From contig NZ_MKGR01000013.1 of assembly GCF_001908095.1 (NCBI RefSeq), positions 1-64,000 of the forward strand: a DNA stretch of 64,000 bases, read 5' to 3'. The first letter of the stretch is position 1. Every line of letters begins with the position of its first letter. The notes below the pieces were generated by a model. It was not told the origin of the DNA. It made no database searches and was given only the letters and a program-made list of their open reading frames with translations. The DNA is from Xenorhabdus thuongxuanensis (lineage in GTDB: Bacteria; Pseudomonadota; Gammaproteobacteria; Enterobacterales; Enterobacteriaceae). The position numbers were made by a program, and so were the translations under genes. Shown piece by piece: positions 10,402 through 19,824 of the stretch.

Positions 10402-10419
10402 TGGAAATATTTTTTTACA
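10402..10419 (-). promoter_or_regulatory. TyrR box upstream of aroF-tyrA
   Basis: TGGAAA-N6-TTTACA matches the TyrR consensus TGTAAA-N6-TTTACA at 11 of 12 positions and keeps the essential G and C. It lies about 105 bp upstream of aroF. TyrR with tyrosine represses aroF-tyrA in E. coli. A weaker half-site CGTAAA occurs at 10382-10387. Confidence 0.75.
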
Positions 10420-10633
10420 CACAAATAAAAAAGACTATTTATATTATAGAGATACTAACAATCTGTTGAATTTTATGAGCGGTACCTTCCTTAGGTGAAT
10501 TAAAGGAAGTTTATTATTAACTACAGCTTTCTTTTACCAGGATTGATTAACGTCAGTGGCACTTACACAGTAGAATATATTTTAATCAGCACGTTGATTG
10601 GATTTATGGTAATAACCCTTACCTGGATTACGA
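10420..10633. other. Non-coding stretch between aroF and the rplS terminator
   Basis: I see no gene here. In E. coli this junction holds yfiL-yfiR-dgcN-yfiB, none of which is present or visibly decayed. Confidence 0.6.
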
Positions 10634-10667
10634 ATGCAAAAAGGCCAGCATATACGCTGGCCTTTAA
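10634..10667 (-). terminator. Terminator of the rpsP-rimM-trmD-rplS operon
   Basis: A 10-bp stem AAAGGCCAGC/GCTGGCCTTT (10640-10649 with 10656-10665) runs into TTTTTGC on the minus strand, downstream of rplS. Confidence 0.88.
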
Positions 10668-10693
10668 TAACTTTCAGATGTAGCGAAAGCGTA

Positions 10694-11062
<369 letters not shown>

Positions 11063-11112
11063 CTAGGTAAACTGATATATCAAAGACATTCCCTCAACGG
11101 AATGTATCTGGA

Positions 11113-11865
11113 TTAATTCGTTGCCTGATCTTGATATTCCCGTTGGAATTCAGATAGCAACATCCTTTGCTCGTCAGTCAGAGCTAGGTTTTCTAGAAGT
11201 TCGGGCCTTCTTAACCAGGTTCGGCCAAGCGACTGTTTCATTCGCCAGCGATTAATTTCAGCATGGTTTCCCGACAGCAAAACTGGGGGGACTTCCATAC
11301 TATCTAACACTTCAGGGCGAGTATAATGTGGGCAATCCAACAATCCATCAGCGAATGAGTCTTCTTCTGCCGATGCTTGACGCCCTAATACTCCCGGAAT
11401 AAACCGCGATACCGAGTCAATCATCGTCATTGCAGGAAGCTCTCCCCCGCTAAGAACGTAATCACCGATAGACCATTCTTCGTCAATTTCGGTTTGGATG
11501 ATACGCTCATCAATACCTTCATAACGCCCGCAAACCAGAATTAATTTCTCATTTGCTGCCAGTTCACAAACTCCCTGTTGATCGAGTTTGCGTCCCTGAG
11601 GTGAAAGATAAATCACCTTTGCACCATCACCTGCCGAAGCTTTAGCTGCATGAATGGCTTCTCGTAATGGTTGCACCATCATCAGCATGCCTGGACCACC
11701 GCCATAAGGGCGATCATCAACAGTACGATGCCGGTCGTAGGTAAAATCCCTTGGATTCCAGCATTCGATACTCAACAGGCCATTTTTTACTGCCCGACCA
11801 GTTACCCCGTAATCGGTTATTGCGCGGAACATTTCAGGAAACAGGCTAATAACCCCAATCCACAT
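11113..11865 (-). CDS. trmD: tRNA (guanine-N1-)-methyltransferase
   Basis: SPOUT-class enzyme making m1G37 next to the anticodon, which prevents +1 frameshifts. The knotted SAM-site motifs [15 protein letters not shown] and [15 protein letters not shown] are present. The ORF opens four codons earlier at a GTG (11877), but ATG 11865 matches the E. coli start [13 protein letters not shown] and has GGGA six bases before it; this gives 250 residues. It lies between rimM and rplS in the operon. Confidence 0.97.
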   Translation of the reverse strand: MWIGVISLFPEMFRAITDYGVTGRAVKNGLLSIECWNPRDFTYDRHRTVDDRPYGGGPGMLMMVQPLREAIHAAKASAGDGAKVIYLSPQGRKLDQQGVCELAANEKLILVCGRYEGIDERIIQTEIDEEWSIGDYVLSGGELPAMTMIDSVSRFIPGVLGRQASAEEDSFADGLLDCPHYTRPEVLDSMEVPPVLLSGNHAEINRWRMKQSLGRTWLRRPELLENLALTDEQRMLLSEFQREYQDQATN

Positions 11866-11902
11866 ACTGTGTCCCACTCATTTAAACCGTTTTTATCGGA
11901 GA

Positions 11903-12451
11903 TTAAAAACCAGGATCCCAATCTACCTCAATGGTTTTGGTAGCGAGATCGACTTTCTTGATAACCTGCCCATCAAGAAACGGAACCAACCGCTCCTTGA
12001 TACCGAATGCATCTTTCAGATTTGCTTTTATTACCATCACATCGTTAGAACCCGTTTCCATCATGTCATGAATGGTTCCAAGGTTATAACCGGATGTATT
12101 TATTACTTGGCAGCCAATAAGGTCTTTCCAGTAATAATCACCCTCTTCCAGTGCTGGTAACTGGCTACAATCCACCATAACTTCACAGTTAGTGAATAAA
12201 TTCGCCGCATCCCGATCGTCAATACCTTTGATTTTGACGATAATATCTTGGTTATGGTATTTCCATGCTTCCAGTTCAATGTGTTGCCACTGACCTAAGC
12301 GTTGAATAAACCACGGTTGATATTCAAAAATGTCTTCGGTGTGTTCGGTGGAAGAAAAAACTCTGAGCCAACCACGAATGCCATATGCAGACCCTAACTT
12401 CCCCAATACAATTGGCTCAACAGGGTGCTTCAGGCCAGATTGTTTGCTCAT
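11903..12451 (-). CDS. rimM: Ribosome maturation factor RimM
   Basis: Binds ribosomal protein S19 and helps 30S head maturation. The 182 residues consist of an N-terminal RimM domain and a C-terminal PRC-barrel domain ending in EVDWDPGF, as in E. coli. An upstream in-frame GTG at 12460 overlaps the Shine-Dalgarno GGTGGT, so I take ATG 12451 ([20 protein letters not shown]). It lies 18 bp after rpsP. Confidence 0.97.
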   Translation of the reverse strand: MSKQSGLKHPVEPIVLGKLGSAYGIRGWLRVFSSTEHTEDIFEYQPWFIQRLGQWQHIELEAWKYHNQDIIVKIKGIDDRDAANLFTNCEVMVDCSQLPALEEGDYYWKDLIGCQVINTSGYNLGTIHDMMETGSNDVMVIKANLKDAFGIKERLVPFLDGQVIKKVDLATKTIEVDWDPGF

Positions 12452-12469
12452 TGTTACCACCGCGACAGA

Positions 12470-12718
12470 TTAAGCTGCTTTCTTAGCGTCTTTGATCAGT
12501 GTAGCAACACGATCAGACACAGATGCACCCAGACCAACCCAGTGTTCGATACGGTCCAGATCTAAACGCAGAGCTTCTGCTTTTCCTGAAGCGATTGGGT
12601 TGAAGAAACCAACACGCTCAATAAAACGACCATCACGCGCATTGCGGCTATCGGTCACGACTACTTGATAAAACGGACGCTTTTTTGCGCCGCCACGAGC
12701 TAAACGAATTGTTACCAT
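12470..12718 (-). CDS. rpsP: 30S ribosomal protein S16
   Basis: An 82-residue S16, first gene of the rpsP-rimM-trmD-rplS operon. The frame is open for 29 more codons upstream, but those codons overlap the leader hairpin, and the E. coli protein starts [20 protein letters not shown]; the start is therefore at 12718. The protein matches E. coli S16 along its whole length. Confidence 0.98.
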   Translation of the reverse strand: MVTIRLARGGAKKRPFYQVVVTDSRNARDGRFIERVGFFNPIASGKAEALRLDLDRIEHWVGLGASVSDRVATLIKDAKKAA

Positions 12719-12741
12719 AACATCCTCATTAGTTAGCAAAA

Positions 12742-12775
12742 CAACCAGACTCCATCGAGGAATGGAGTCCGGCTG
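12742..12775 (-). promoter_or_regulatory. Strong hairpin in the rpsP leader, possible attenuator
   Basis: A 14-bp stem (two G-T pairs) joins 12742-12755 and 12762-12775 with a 6-base loop. On the minus strand it is followed by TTGTTTTGC and then the rpsP start 23 bases on. It lies downstream of the likely promoter, so it is in the leader RNA. It resembles a terminator with a weak T tract; its function is inferred. Confidence 0.55.
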
Positions 12776-12794
12776 TCCATTTAAAAGCCCGAAA

Positions 12795-12822
12795 ATTTTA
12801 CTCACTTTGGCGCAAAAAGCAA
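12795..12822 (-). promoter_or_regulatory. Probable sigma-70 promoter of the rpsP operon
   Basis: On the minus strand TTGCTT (12817-12822), a 16-bp spacer and TAAAAT (12795-12800) sit about 77-104 bp upstream of rpsP, between ffh and rpsP. Confidence 0.6.
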
Positions 12823-12855
12823 TCCAAAGAACATCTTCTTTCGCAACTTTGTTGA

Positions 12856-14217
12856 TTATCGCCCCATAAATCCCGGTGGCAGCATACCTTTCATGCCTCG
12901 CATCATTTTTGCCAAACCACCTTTCTTCATCTTTTTCATCATACGCTGCATTTCATCAAACTGTTTCAGCAAACGGTTGACGTCCTGCACTTGTGTACCT
13001 GATCCCATCGCGATACGGCGCTTACGGGAACCTTTGATGATTTCTGGTTTTTCACGCTCTTTACGGGTCATGGAATTAATGATGGCTTCCATTTTAACCA
13101 GAACCTTGTCATCCATTTGGGATTTGACAGCATCAGGGATCTGCGACATTCCCGGCATTTTGCTCAACATACTAGCCATTCCGCCCATGTTACGCATCTG
13201 TTTAAGCTGCTCAAGAAAATCACTTAAATCAAAGCCATCACCTTTTTTCAGCTTAGATGCCAGTTTTTCCGCTTGGGTACGATCAACTTTGCTTTCAAGT
13301 TCTTCGATCAGTGAAAGCATATCCCCCATACCCAGAATGCGGGATGCAATGCGATCAGGATGGAAAGGCTCTAATGCATCCGTTTTTTCACCAACGCCGA
13401 GGAATTTGATAGGCTTACCAGTGATATGGCGGATAGAAAGCGCAGCACCGCCACGCGCATCACCATCTACTTTGGTCAGCACAACCCCTGTTAATGGCAA
13501 TGCTTCATTGAATGCTTTTGCTGTATTTGCCGCATCTTGACCCGTCATTGCATCAACAACAAACAGGGTTTCAACAGGATTAATAGCCGCATGAACTGCT
13601 TTGATTTCATCCATCATAGCTTCATCAACATGCAAACGGCCTGCTGTATCGACTAGCAATACATCATAGAATTTCAGCTTAGCATGTTGGATCGCTTTAT
13701 TGACAATATCAACAGGCTTTTCCTGTGGATCAGAAGGGAAAAAGTCAACTCCAACTGTTTCAGACAAAGTTTCAAGCTGTTTGATCGCCGCTGGTCGGTA
13801 TACGTCAGCAGAAACAACCAAGACTTTTTTCTTGTTTTTCTCTTTTAGCAACTTACCTAATTTAGCAACGCTGGTTGTTTTACCTGCACCTTGTAAACCA
13901 GCCATAAGAACCACTGCAGGAGGCTGTGTGGAGAGGTTCAGTTCACTGTTAACCTCTCCCATCGCCTTAACCAATTCATTTTGAACGATTTTGACGAATT
14001 CCTGACCTGGGGTCAGACTTTTGTTAACCTCATGCCCCACAGCGCTTTCTTTGACTCGTGCAATAAAATCACGCACGACAGGTAATGCAACATCCGCTTC
14101 GAGCAAAGCCATACGAACTTCGCGCAGCGTATCTTTAATATTATCTTCAGTCAGCCGTCCTCGACCGCTGATATTGCGCAATGTGCGCGATAGTCTGTCA
14201 GTTAAATTATCAAACAT
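12856..14217 (-). CDS. ffh: Signal recognition particle protein Ffh
   Basis: The SRP54 GTPase that with 4.5S RNA delivers nascent inner-membrane proteins to FtsY. The 453-residue length equals E. coli. Order: N-domain (about 1-85), G-domain with GLQGAGKTT near residue 107 and DTAGRLH, then a methionine-rich M-domain (about 295-453) whose tail ([19 protein letters not shown]) binds RNA and signal peptides. It is upstream of rpsP on the same strand and divergent from ypjD. Confidence 0.99.
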   Translation of the reverse strand: MFDNLTDRLSRTLRNISGRGRLTEDNIKDTLREVRMALLEADVALPVVRDFIARVKESAVGHEVNKSLTPGQEFVKIVQNELVKAMGEVNSELNLSTQPPAVVLMAGLQGAGKTTSVAKLGKLLKEKNKKKVLVVSADVYRPAAIKQLETLSETVGVDFFPSDPQEKPVDIVNKAIQHAKLKFYDVLLVDTAGRLHVDEAMMDEIKAVHAAINPVETLFVVDAMTGQDAANTAKAFNEALPLTGVVLTKVDGDARGGAALSIRHITGKPIKFLGVGEKTDALEPFHPDRIASRILGMGDMLSLIEELESKVDRTQAEKLASKLKKGDGFDLSDFLEQLKQMRNMGGMASMLSKMPGMSQIPDAVKSQMDDKVLVKMEAIINSMTRKEREKPEIIKGSRKRRIAMGSGTQVQDVNRLLKQFDEMQRMMKKMKKGGLAKMMRGMKGMLPPGFMGR

Positions 14218-14330
14218 TGTCTCAGCTCAGATATCTACAAGTGGGTCTACCTGTAAGGCAAATTTCGCAAATTATAGCACGATGATTATGTGATCTCTGC
14301 AAAGAGATTCCCAAGTATGATTAACAACGG

Positions 14331-14359
14331 TTGGAGGCTATTCCTGCTAGCGGTATACT
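14331..14359 (+). promoter_or_regulatory. Sigma-70 promoter of ypjD
   Basis: TTGGAG (14331-14336), a 17-bp spacer and TATACT (14354-14359) with a G-rich extended -10. Transcription would begin near 14366, downstream of the first in-frame ATG at 14290, which rules that ATG out as the start. Confidence 0.7.
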
Positions 14360-14415
14360 TAAATTTCAGGTTCAATCCATACCCAATGGATTCCATTGCG
14401 AAAACAATAAACGTT

Positions 14416-15207
14416 ATGCTGATATTTTCAATTATTGCTTTACTTGCCTATCTCATTAGCCTGACGCTCATCGTGCCAGGTTTATTGCGCCAACAAAACA
14501 GTTATCAAAAACTGGCACTTTCTTTTGCCATTGTAGCGTTAGTCGCTCACGCGATTGCATTAAAATACCAAGTTTTTCATGTTAGCAGCGGGCAAAATCT
14601 CACTTTATTGAATTTAGGTTCAATTGTTAGCTTGCTTATGTGCATCATCATGACAGTCGTCGCTTTCCGTGGACGTGCATGGTTTTTACTGCCGATTGTT
14701 TACAGTTTCTCCATGATCAATTTGATACTGGCTAGCATGATGCCGGGAGAATTTATTACTCATCTTGAAGATAGTATCGAATTATTTATTCATATTGGGC
14801 TGGCATTACTTGGCTATGCTACTTTACTCATTGCAGCGCTTTATGCATTGCAACTTGGTTGGTTGGATCATCAGCTTAAAAAGAAAAAACTCACATTTAC
14901 CTCTGGTATTCCTCCATTGATGACAATTGAGCGGAAAATGTTTCACATTACCCAAGTTGGTGTAATTTTACTAACATTGACGCTATGTACTGGCATCATG
15001 TACATGGATGATATTTTCAGTAAAGAAAACATCCATAAATCTATTTTATCTATTATTGCATGGTTTGTTTACGTTATTTTGCTTTGGGGACATTATCATG
15101 AAGGATGGCGTGGCAAGCGTGTTATTTGGTTCAATTTGATTGGCGCATTTATTCTAACACTTGCTTTTTTCGGCAGCAGGCTATTGCAGGAAATGATGGT
15201 TTATTAA
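14416..15207 (+). CDS. ypjD: Inner-membrane protein YpjD, cytochrome c assembly-like
   Basis: A polytopic membrane protein of the CcmC/CcsA-like 'cytochrome c assembly' fold with about eight hydrophobic helices and the family motif WGHYHEGWRGKRV. Starting at 14416 (MLIFSIIALLAYLISLTLIV) gives 263 residues aligned with E. coli YpjD; ATG 14386 is an alternative. No strong ribosome binding site is visible at either. E. coli YpjD has been linked to metal-ion resistance alongside its neighbour YfjD, but the biochemical role is unclear. Confidence 0.88.
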   Translation: MLIFSIIALLAYLISLTLIVPGLLRQQNSYQKLALSFAIVALVAHAIALKYQVFHVSSGQNLTLLNLGSIVSLLMCIIMTVVAFRGRAWFLLPIVYSFSMINLILASMMPGEFITHLEDSIELFIHIGLALLGYATLLIAALYALQLGWLDHQLKKKKLTFTSGIPPLMTIERKMFHITQVGVILLTLTLCTGIMYMDDIFSKENIHKSILSIIAWFVYVILLWGHYHEGWRGKRVIWFNLIGAFILTLAFFGSRLLQEMMVY

Positions 15208-15259
15208 TAAGTTAATTTATCATCACCGATTTGTATCCTTATTAGGAAGGAATTCTGTT

Positions 15260-16540
15260 TTGGAGAACATCTCAACAAGTACACTGATTATAATTCTTGT
15301 TGTCATGGTGATTGTTTCAGCTTATTTCTCTGCCTCAGAAACTAGCATGATGACAATCAACCGATATCGTCTACGCCATTTGGCTAAACAGGGGAGCAAT
15401 CCCGCACGTAGGGTTGAATCTCTGCTGCGTCATCCAGACAGACTTATTAGCTTGATCCTTATCGGTAATAATCTTGTCAATATCTTGGCGTCCTCTCTTG
15501 CTACTATCGTTGGTATGCGGCTCTATGGCGATGCCGGTGTTGCTATTGCAACAGGTATACTCACATTCATTATTCTCATTTTTTCTGAAGTAATGCCAAA
15601 AACCATCGCAGCGCTTTACCCTGAAAGAGTTGCATTCCCAAGTAGCTTCTTGTTACGCCCACTAGAAAAAATTATGCTGCCTCTTGTTTGGTCATTTAAT
15701 AGGATCAGTTTGCTGTTTATGCGCTGTTTGGGTATCAAAACTTCTAATATCCGCAGTGATGCCGTTAGTAAAGACGAGCTACGCACAATTGTAAATGAGT
15801 CAAATGCCAATCTATCACGCCGCAATCAAGATATGCTGCTCTCAATATTAGATCTTGAGAAAGTCACCGTTGGTGACATTATGATCCCACGTAATGAAAT
15901 TGTCGGTATTGATATTAATAATGATTGGAAGTCCGTTATCAGGCAACTGACACACTCTCCACATGGACGCATTGTGTTATATCGGGACTCTCTTGATGAT
16001 GCTATCGGTATGCTCCGAGTGCGTGAAGCTTATCGACTAATGATGGAGAAAAAAGAATTTACAAAAAGAAATTTACTCAAAGCCGCAGATAAAATCTATT
16101 TCATCCCAGTTAGCACGCCATTAAATATCCAGCTTATTAACTTCCAACGTAACAAACAAAAAGCTGGCCTAATCGTTGATGAATATGGCGATATTCAAGG
16201 ATTAGTGACTGTCGAGGATATTTTGGAAGAAATTGTCGGAGATTTTACCACCTCCATGTCGCCAACTCTAGCAGAAGAAGTTCTTCCACAAAGTGACGGA
16301 ACCGTTCTGGTTGATGGCACAGCCAATATCCGTGAATTAAATAGGGCTTTCGGTTGGGCGCTTCCCGAAGACGGTCCAAGGACAATGAATGGAATGATTC
16401 TGGAAGAGCTAGGTGAAATTCCCGAATTAAATGTTCAAGTGAAAATTAGTGAATACAATTTTGAAGTTCTTGCAGTACACGATAATGTTATCAAACAGGT
16501 TCGTGTCACACCAATGAAAAAAATACAGAACAAAACATAG
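15260..16540 (+). CDS. yfjD: CorB/CorC-family membrane protein YfjD (CNNM-like transporter)
   Basis: A 426-residue protein with a DUF21/CNNM transmembrane domain (about 1-190, containing SASETSMM and IGNNLVNILAS), two CBS domains (about 205-330) and a C-terminal CorC_HlyC domain. Relatives act in magnesium or cobalt efflux. It begins at TTG 15260, eight bases after a strong AGGAAGGAA; I believe the E. coli gene also uses TTG, and both proteins begin ME(N/H)IST. It lies 52 bp after ypjD, likely co-transcribed. Confidence 0.92.
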   Translation: MENISTSTLIIILVVMVIVSAYFSASETSMMTINRYRLRHLAKQGSNPARRVESLLRHPDRLISLILIGNNLVNILASSLATIVGMRLYGDAGVAIATGILTFIILIFSEVMPKTIAALYPERVAFPSSFLLRPLEKIMLPLVWSFNRISLLFMRCLGIKTSNIRSDAVSKDELRTIVNESNANLSRRNQDMLLSILDLEKVTVGDIMIPRNEIVGIDINNDWKSVIRQLTHSPHGRIVLYRDSLDDAIGMLRVREAYRLMMEKKEFTKRNLLKAADKIYFIPVSTPLNIQLINFQRNKQKAGLIVDEYGDIQGLVTVEDILEEIVGDFTTSMSPTLAEEVLPQSDGTVLVDGTANIRELNRAFGWALPEDGPRTMNGMILEELGEIPELNVQVKISEYNFEVLAVHDNVIKQVRVTPMKKIQNKT

Positions 16541-16751
16541 ATCTGATAAATAATCTAACCATCATAATACATTCAGGTTAAAAATATCCAATCTCATCAG
16601 TCTAGGCAATTAAGAGCAGAAGAGTTAAATTTTATTAATTATTATCTTTTCCTCCAGTTTGTTATACGTGGATTTTTAAATAATTAGAGAGAAAAGAACA
16701 CCAATACAGGACTAGCAGAATAAGCTAGCCCTGCAATAAAATAAAGTGAGT

Positions 16752-17267
16752 TTAAACCTGAAGCTCCACAAGTTTTTCTTCAGGCAATGCCAATTCATCG
16801 TTATAATTGACACGAACACCTGAATCAATAATACACTGAGCAATATCTTGAGCTTCTTTCAATGAATGCATTTCATATGTACCGCACTGATAAATGTTCA
16901 ATTCTGGGATCTGGCTCTGATTTTGAACTTTTAGCACGTCTTCCATTGCAGCTTTCCAAGCCTCAGCCACCCTCAATTCTTCCGGAACACCGATCAAGCT
17001 CATATAAAAACCAGTACGACATCCCATTGGAGAGATATCAATGATTTCAACACCATCACCGTTCAAGTGATTGCGCATAAAACCTGCAAACAAATGCTCA
17101 AGTGTGTGAATACCTCGTTCTGGCATCACCGCTTTATTAGGAACACAAAAACGTAAATCAAATACTGTAATAGTATCACCATGAGGCGTTTTCATTGTCT
17201 TGGCAACTCTAACAGCAGGTGCCGCCATACGAGTATGGTCAACTGTAAAACTATCCAACAAAGGCAT
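16752..17267 (-). CDS. luxS: S-ribosylhomocysteine lyase, AI-2 synthase
   Basis: Cleaves S-ribosylhomocysteine to homocysteine and DPD, precursor of the AI-2 signal, in the activated methyl cycle. The 171-residue protein has the metal ligands His54 and His58 (HTLEH) and Cys128 (QCGTYEMHS), plus catalytic Glu57 and Cys83 (GCRTGF). The start is preceded by a GGGGG-type ribosome binding site. Its 5' leader is antisense to the micA promoter region. A GC-containing stem at 16709-16731 downstream lacks a T tract. Confidence 0.98.
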   Translation of the reverse strand: MPLLDSFTVDHTRMAAPAVRVAKTMKTPHGDTITVFDLRFCVPNKAVMPERGIHTLEHLFAGFMRNHLNGDGVEIIDISPMGCRTGFYMSLIGVPEELRVAEAWKAAMEDVLKVQNQSQIPELNIYQCGTYEMHSLKEAQDIAQCIIDSGVRVNYNDELALPEEKLVELQV

Positions 17268-17319
17268 AATACTACCCCCTAAGGTATCAGATTTTTTACG
17301 AAGATTTTTTCAGATAAAT

Positions 17320-17347
17320 GAAACCTTTTCATTTGCGGCTGGTCATA
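17320..17347 (+). promoter_or_regulatory. Putative sigma-E promoter of micA
   Basis: GAAACCT (17320-17326) and GTCATA (17342-17347) lie with a 15-bp spacer ahead of the expected MicA 5' end at 17354. They resemble the sigma-E elements GGAACTT and GTCnAA. E. coli micA is strictly sigma-E dependent. The -35 match is imperfect. Confidence 0.55.
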
Positions 17348-17353
17348 AGATAT

Positions 17354-17430
17354 GAAGACGCGCAAAATTGTTATCATCCCTATTCTCTAAGATGTTTTAT
17401 TTGGCCACCAGTGGTGGCCATTTTCTTTTT
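17354..17430 (+). ncRNA. micA: Small regulatory RNA MicA
   Basis: This is an Hfq-dependent small RNA that in enterobacteria represses ompA and other envelope mRNAs during sigma-E stress. The 5' part GAAGACGCGCAAAATTGTTA and following ATCATCCC match the E. coli MicA seed region. It ends in a perfect 8-bp stem TGGCCACC/GGTGGCCA (17402-17409 with 17413-17420) plus TTTTCTTTTTT. It lies between luxS and gshA on the opposite strand, the same place as in E. coli. The terminator T tract reaches the gshA stop codon. Confidence 0.92.
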
Positions 17431-18989
17431 TAACGCCCTGCATGAAGCTGTAAATACTCTTCAAAACTCATGTTATCTTGCTGTTCAAGGCCATGCTGAT
17501 GTGATACAGAAACGTCACGCTCAACAGAAAAATTTTCATCATTCAAAATTGAATAATGCTCTTCAACCAATTCGTTATGATACTGCCCTGCCAGTTCCAA
17601 CCCAAAACCAACTATCCCCTGAGATTTCATCTTGTCCAAGACACGCGCTGAAAACGTCAGTGATGGATTTTCAAACATATTAACCAATTCTTTACAGACT
17701 GATTGATATTGAGTTCCTGAACAGGCATCCAGAATTGCAGCAACTCGCTCTAAATCCCTGAATAATTCCTGTCCTACGATCTTAAGAGGCTGTTGCTCAA
17801 CCCCATAACCAAGGTCAATAGATAACCCAGGTTTGCGCCCTTCTAAGATAACCTTGTTCCAGTTTCCACGGCAATATGCAAGCTCCTCATTTCCCATTTC
17901 AGGAGCATCAGCTAGAACACACCATATCAAGAATAAGTCAAGAAAACGAATTTGCGTCTCATCAACCCCAATGGAAGCAAAAGGATTAATATCTAGAGAA
18001 CGCACTTCAATATACTCTATACCCCCTCTCAACAAAGCATCTGAAGGAGATTCTCCCTCTTTCGTGACTCGTTTTGGACGTATTGGTGCGTACAACTCAT
18101 TTTCAATTTGAAGAACATTAGTGTTGAGCTGTAAGTACTTATCTCCTTTTTTGATACCGATTGCCGCAAATTCTTCAGATGGCTTATGAATTGCTTTCTT
18201 AAGTCCCTCTACATAGGTATGAAGATGATTAAAAGTAATATTCAGATCACTTTGTGATTTGTTGGTATACCCAAGATCACTCATCCTCAACGACGTCGCA
18301 TAAGGCAGATAACAAGTCCCTCTTTCTGTTTCCTCAAAAGATAATGCTGTATTTCTCCCACTTAAGAATGAAGAACAAATTGCCGGTGATGCACCAAATA
18401 AATAAGGGATAACCCAGCCAAAGCGGTAATAATTGCGGATTAAACGAAAGTAGCCATCTGAAATCTGCTCTTTTCCTGTTTCGGCGTCTTTAATACCCAA
18501 CCGTGCCTGCCAAAAACTCATTGGCAGAGAAAAGTTATAATGTACACCAGAAATTGTTTGCATTAGTGCGCCATAACGGCTCTTTAATCCTTCACGGTAC
18601 AAAGTTTTAAAGCGACCCAAGTTAGACGTACCATATTGAGCCAAAGTGATATTTTCTTCTTCGTCGATAAAACATGGCATACTTAAAGGCCACATTTTTT
18701 CATTGCTCAGATTCCGGGCGGTATAGATATGCAAATCTTTAAGGAAGGCAATGGTTCTATCTATATTGCTATCAACAGGGGTAATAAACTCCAATAGAGA
18801 TTCAGCAAAATCAGTTGTAATCCATTTATGCGTTAAAGAAGCACCAAGTGATTTTGGATGCTCCGTCTTAGCTAAATGACCGTCTGGAGTAACACGCAAT
18901 GTTTCACGTTCAATGCCACGACAAATACCGTTTAATACAGTAGGATTTGCTTCTAACCATGACAATGCTTTTGATACGTCCGGGATCAA
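17430..18989 (-). CDS. gshA: Glutamate-cysteine ligase
   Basis: ATP-dependent first step of glutathione synthesis. The 519-residue class 1 enzyme (E. coli 518) has the family segments [37 protein letters not shown] and [15 protein letters not shown]. Translation starts at a TTG at 18989, as in E. coli gshA, with GGGAGGA just upstream; the weak start is a conserved feature that lowers expression. Its stop codon abuts the micA terminator on the other strand. Confidence 0.98.
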   Translation of the reverse strand: MIPDVSKALSWLEANPTVLNGICRGIERETLRVTPDGHLAKTEHPKSLGASLTHKWITTDFAESLLEFITPVDSNIDRTIAFLKDLHIYTARNLSNEKMWPLSMPCFIDEEENITLAQYGTSNLGRFKTLYREGLKSRYGALMQTISGVHYNFSLPMSFWQARLGIKDAETGKEQISDGYFRLIRNYYRFGWVIPYLFGASPAICSSFLSGRNTALSFEETERGTCYLPYATSLRMSDLGYTNKSQSDLNITFNHLHTYVEGLKKAIHKPSEEFAAIGIKKGDKYLQLNTNVLQIENELYAPIRPKRVTKEGESPSDALLRGGIEYIEVRSLDINPFASIGVDETQIRFLDLFLIWCVLADAPEMGNEELAYCRGNWNKVILEGRKPGLSIDLGYGVEQQPLKIVGQELFRDLERVAAILDACSGTQYQSVCKELVNMFENPSLTFSARVLDKMKSQGIVGFGLELAGQYHNELVEEHYSILNDENFSVERDVSVSHQHGLEQQDNMSFEEYLQLHAGR

Positions 18990-19139
18990 TTTGTCCTCCC
19001 GTGGAATTTAAGAGATTATTACTAAAAGTTTACTTTATATGAAACAAGTCAAGTTGTCGCTGATTACATAGAGGTGGCAACGCACTACAGCCCAAATTAT
19101 AAACAGAGTTAATGAAACAAATGTTATATTTGAACGGAA

Positions 19140-19177
19140 ATAAAAAGAAAAACCCCTGCCTTGATAAGGCAGGGGTT
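19140..19177 (-). terminator. Terminator of the tRNA operon
   Basis: A 10-bp perfect stem AACCCCTGCC/GGCAGGGGTT (19151-19160 with 19168-19177) runs into TTTTTCTTTTTA on the minus strand, seven bases past the last tRNA-Arg. Confidence 0.92.
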
Positions 19178-19183
19178 CTGATC

Positions 19184-19260
19184 TGGTGCATCCAGGAGGA
19201 TTCGAACCTCCGACCGCTCGGTTCGTAGCCGAGTACTCTATCCAGCTGAGCTATGGATGC
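19184..19260 (-). tRNA. tRNA-Arg (anticodon ACG), third copy
   Basis: The 77-base gene on the minus strand starts GCATCCATAGCTCAGCTGGA, has an anticodon arm CTCGG-CTACGAA-CCGAG with anticodon ACG, a T-arm GGAGG-TTCGAAT-CCTCC, and an encoded CCA end. The sequence appears identical to the other two copies. Confidence 0.97.
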
Positions 19261-19345
19261 GTTGTCGATTTTCTATTTCTATTCAGGCGCTATTGGTTGC
19301 CTGACTTTATAGAACTTGGATACCCCAAATTCGGGATATATAAAA

Positions 19346-19422
19346 TGGTGCATCCAGGAGGATTCGAACCTCCGACCGCTCGGTTCGTAGCCGAGTACTC
19401 TATCCAGCTGAGCTATGGATGC
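19346..19422 (-). tRNA. tRNA-Arg (anticodon ACG), second copy
   Basis: Identical 77-base tRNA with anticodon ACG and encoded CCA, exactly 162 bp from the neighbouring copy on each side. ACG is normally deaminated to ICG and reads CGU, CGC and CGA. Confidence 0.97.
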
Positions 19423-19507
19423 GTCGTCAATGTTCTACTTCTGTTCAGGCGCTGTTGATTGCCTGACTTTATAGAATTTGAATATCCCAAATTCGGGATA
19501 TTTAAAT

Positions 19508-19584
19508 TGGTGCATCCAGGAGGATTCGAACCTCCGACCGCTCGGTTCGTAGCCGAGTACTCTATCCAGCTGAGCTATGGATGC
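19508..19584 (-). tRNA. tRNA-Arg (anticodon ACG), first copy
   Basis: Identical 77-base tRNA with anticodon ACG and encoded CCA. It lies 8 bp after tRNA-Ser in the same transcript. Confidence 0.97.
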
Positions 19585-19592
19585 GTATTAAA

Positions 19593-19685
19593 TGGCGGTG
19601 AGGGAGGGATTCGAACCCTCGATGCAGCTCTTAACCACATACTCCCTTAGCAGGGGAGCGCCTTCAGCCTCTCGGCCACCTCACC
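19593..19685 (-). tRNA. serV: tRNA-Ser (anticodon GCU)
   Basis: A 93-base class II tRNA starting GGTGAGGTGGCCGAGAGGCT, with the anticodon arm CTCCC-CTGCTAA-GGGAG (anticodon GCT), a long variable arm typical of serine tRNA, a T-arm with GGTTCGAATCC and an encoded CCA. It leads the cluster downstream of csrA, as serV does in E. coli. Confidence 0.96.
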
Positions 19686-19796
19686 ATTTTTAAACCCTGC
19701 GACTTATAAGTTTCCACTTTGTAGCTCTTCGAATATTCACTTCCGTTATTTACTCAGAAGCTTTTCATCAAGCTCTTCGTCGCTGCGATGGCGCAC

Positions 19797-19824
19797 ATAT
19801 TACTTTCCCCGCCTGATAAGTCAA
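19797..19824 (-). promoter_or_regulatory. Promoter of the tRNA-Ser/tRNA-Arg operon
   Basis: On the minus strand TTGACT (19819-19824), a 16-bp spacer and TAATAT (19797-19802) are followed by a GC-rich discriminator GTGCGCC, as in stringently controlled stable-RNA promoters. It sits about 110 bp upstream of tRNA-Ser. Confidence 0.75.

Noticed and set aside
14290-14415. N-terminal extension of ypjD
   Set aside because: A good sigma-70 promoter lies inside it at 14331-14359, so it cannot be translated from that promoter.
16709-16731. Stem GGACTAGC/GCTAGCCC after luxS as a terminator
   Set aside because: The stem is acceptable, but no T tract follows on the minus strand, so it is not called as a terminator.
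19184-19584. Regular repeats that could suggest a CRISPR-like array
   Set aside because: The repeats are 77-base tRNA genes with similar, not unique, spacers.
19186-19650. ORFs encoding repeats of [24 protein letters not shown]
   Set aside because: These are translations of the antisense strand of the tRNA-Arg genes, a common annotation artefact.
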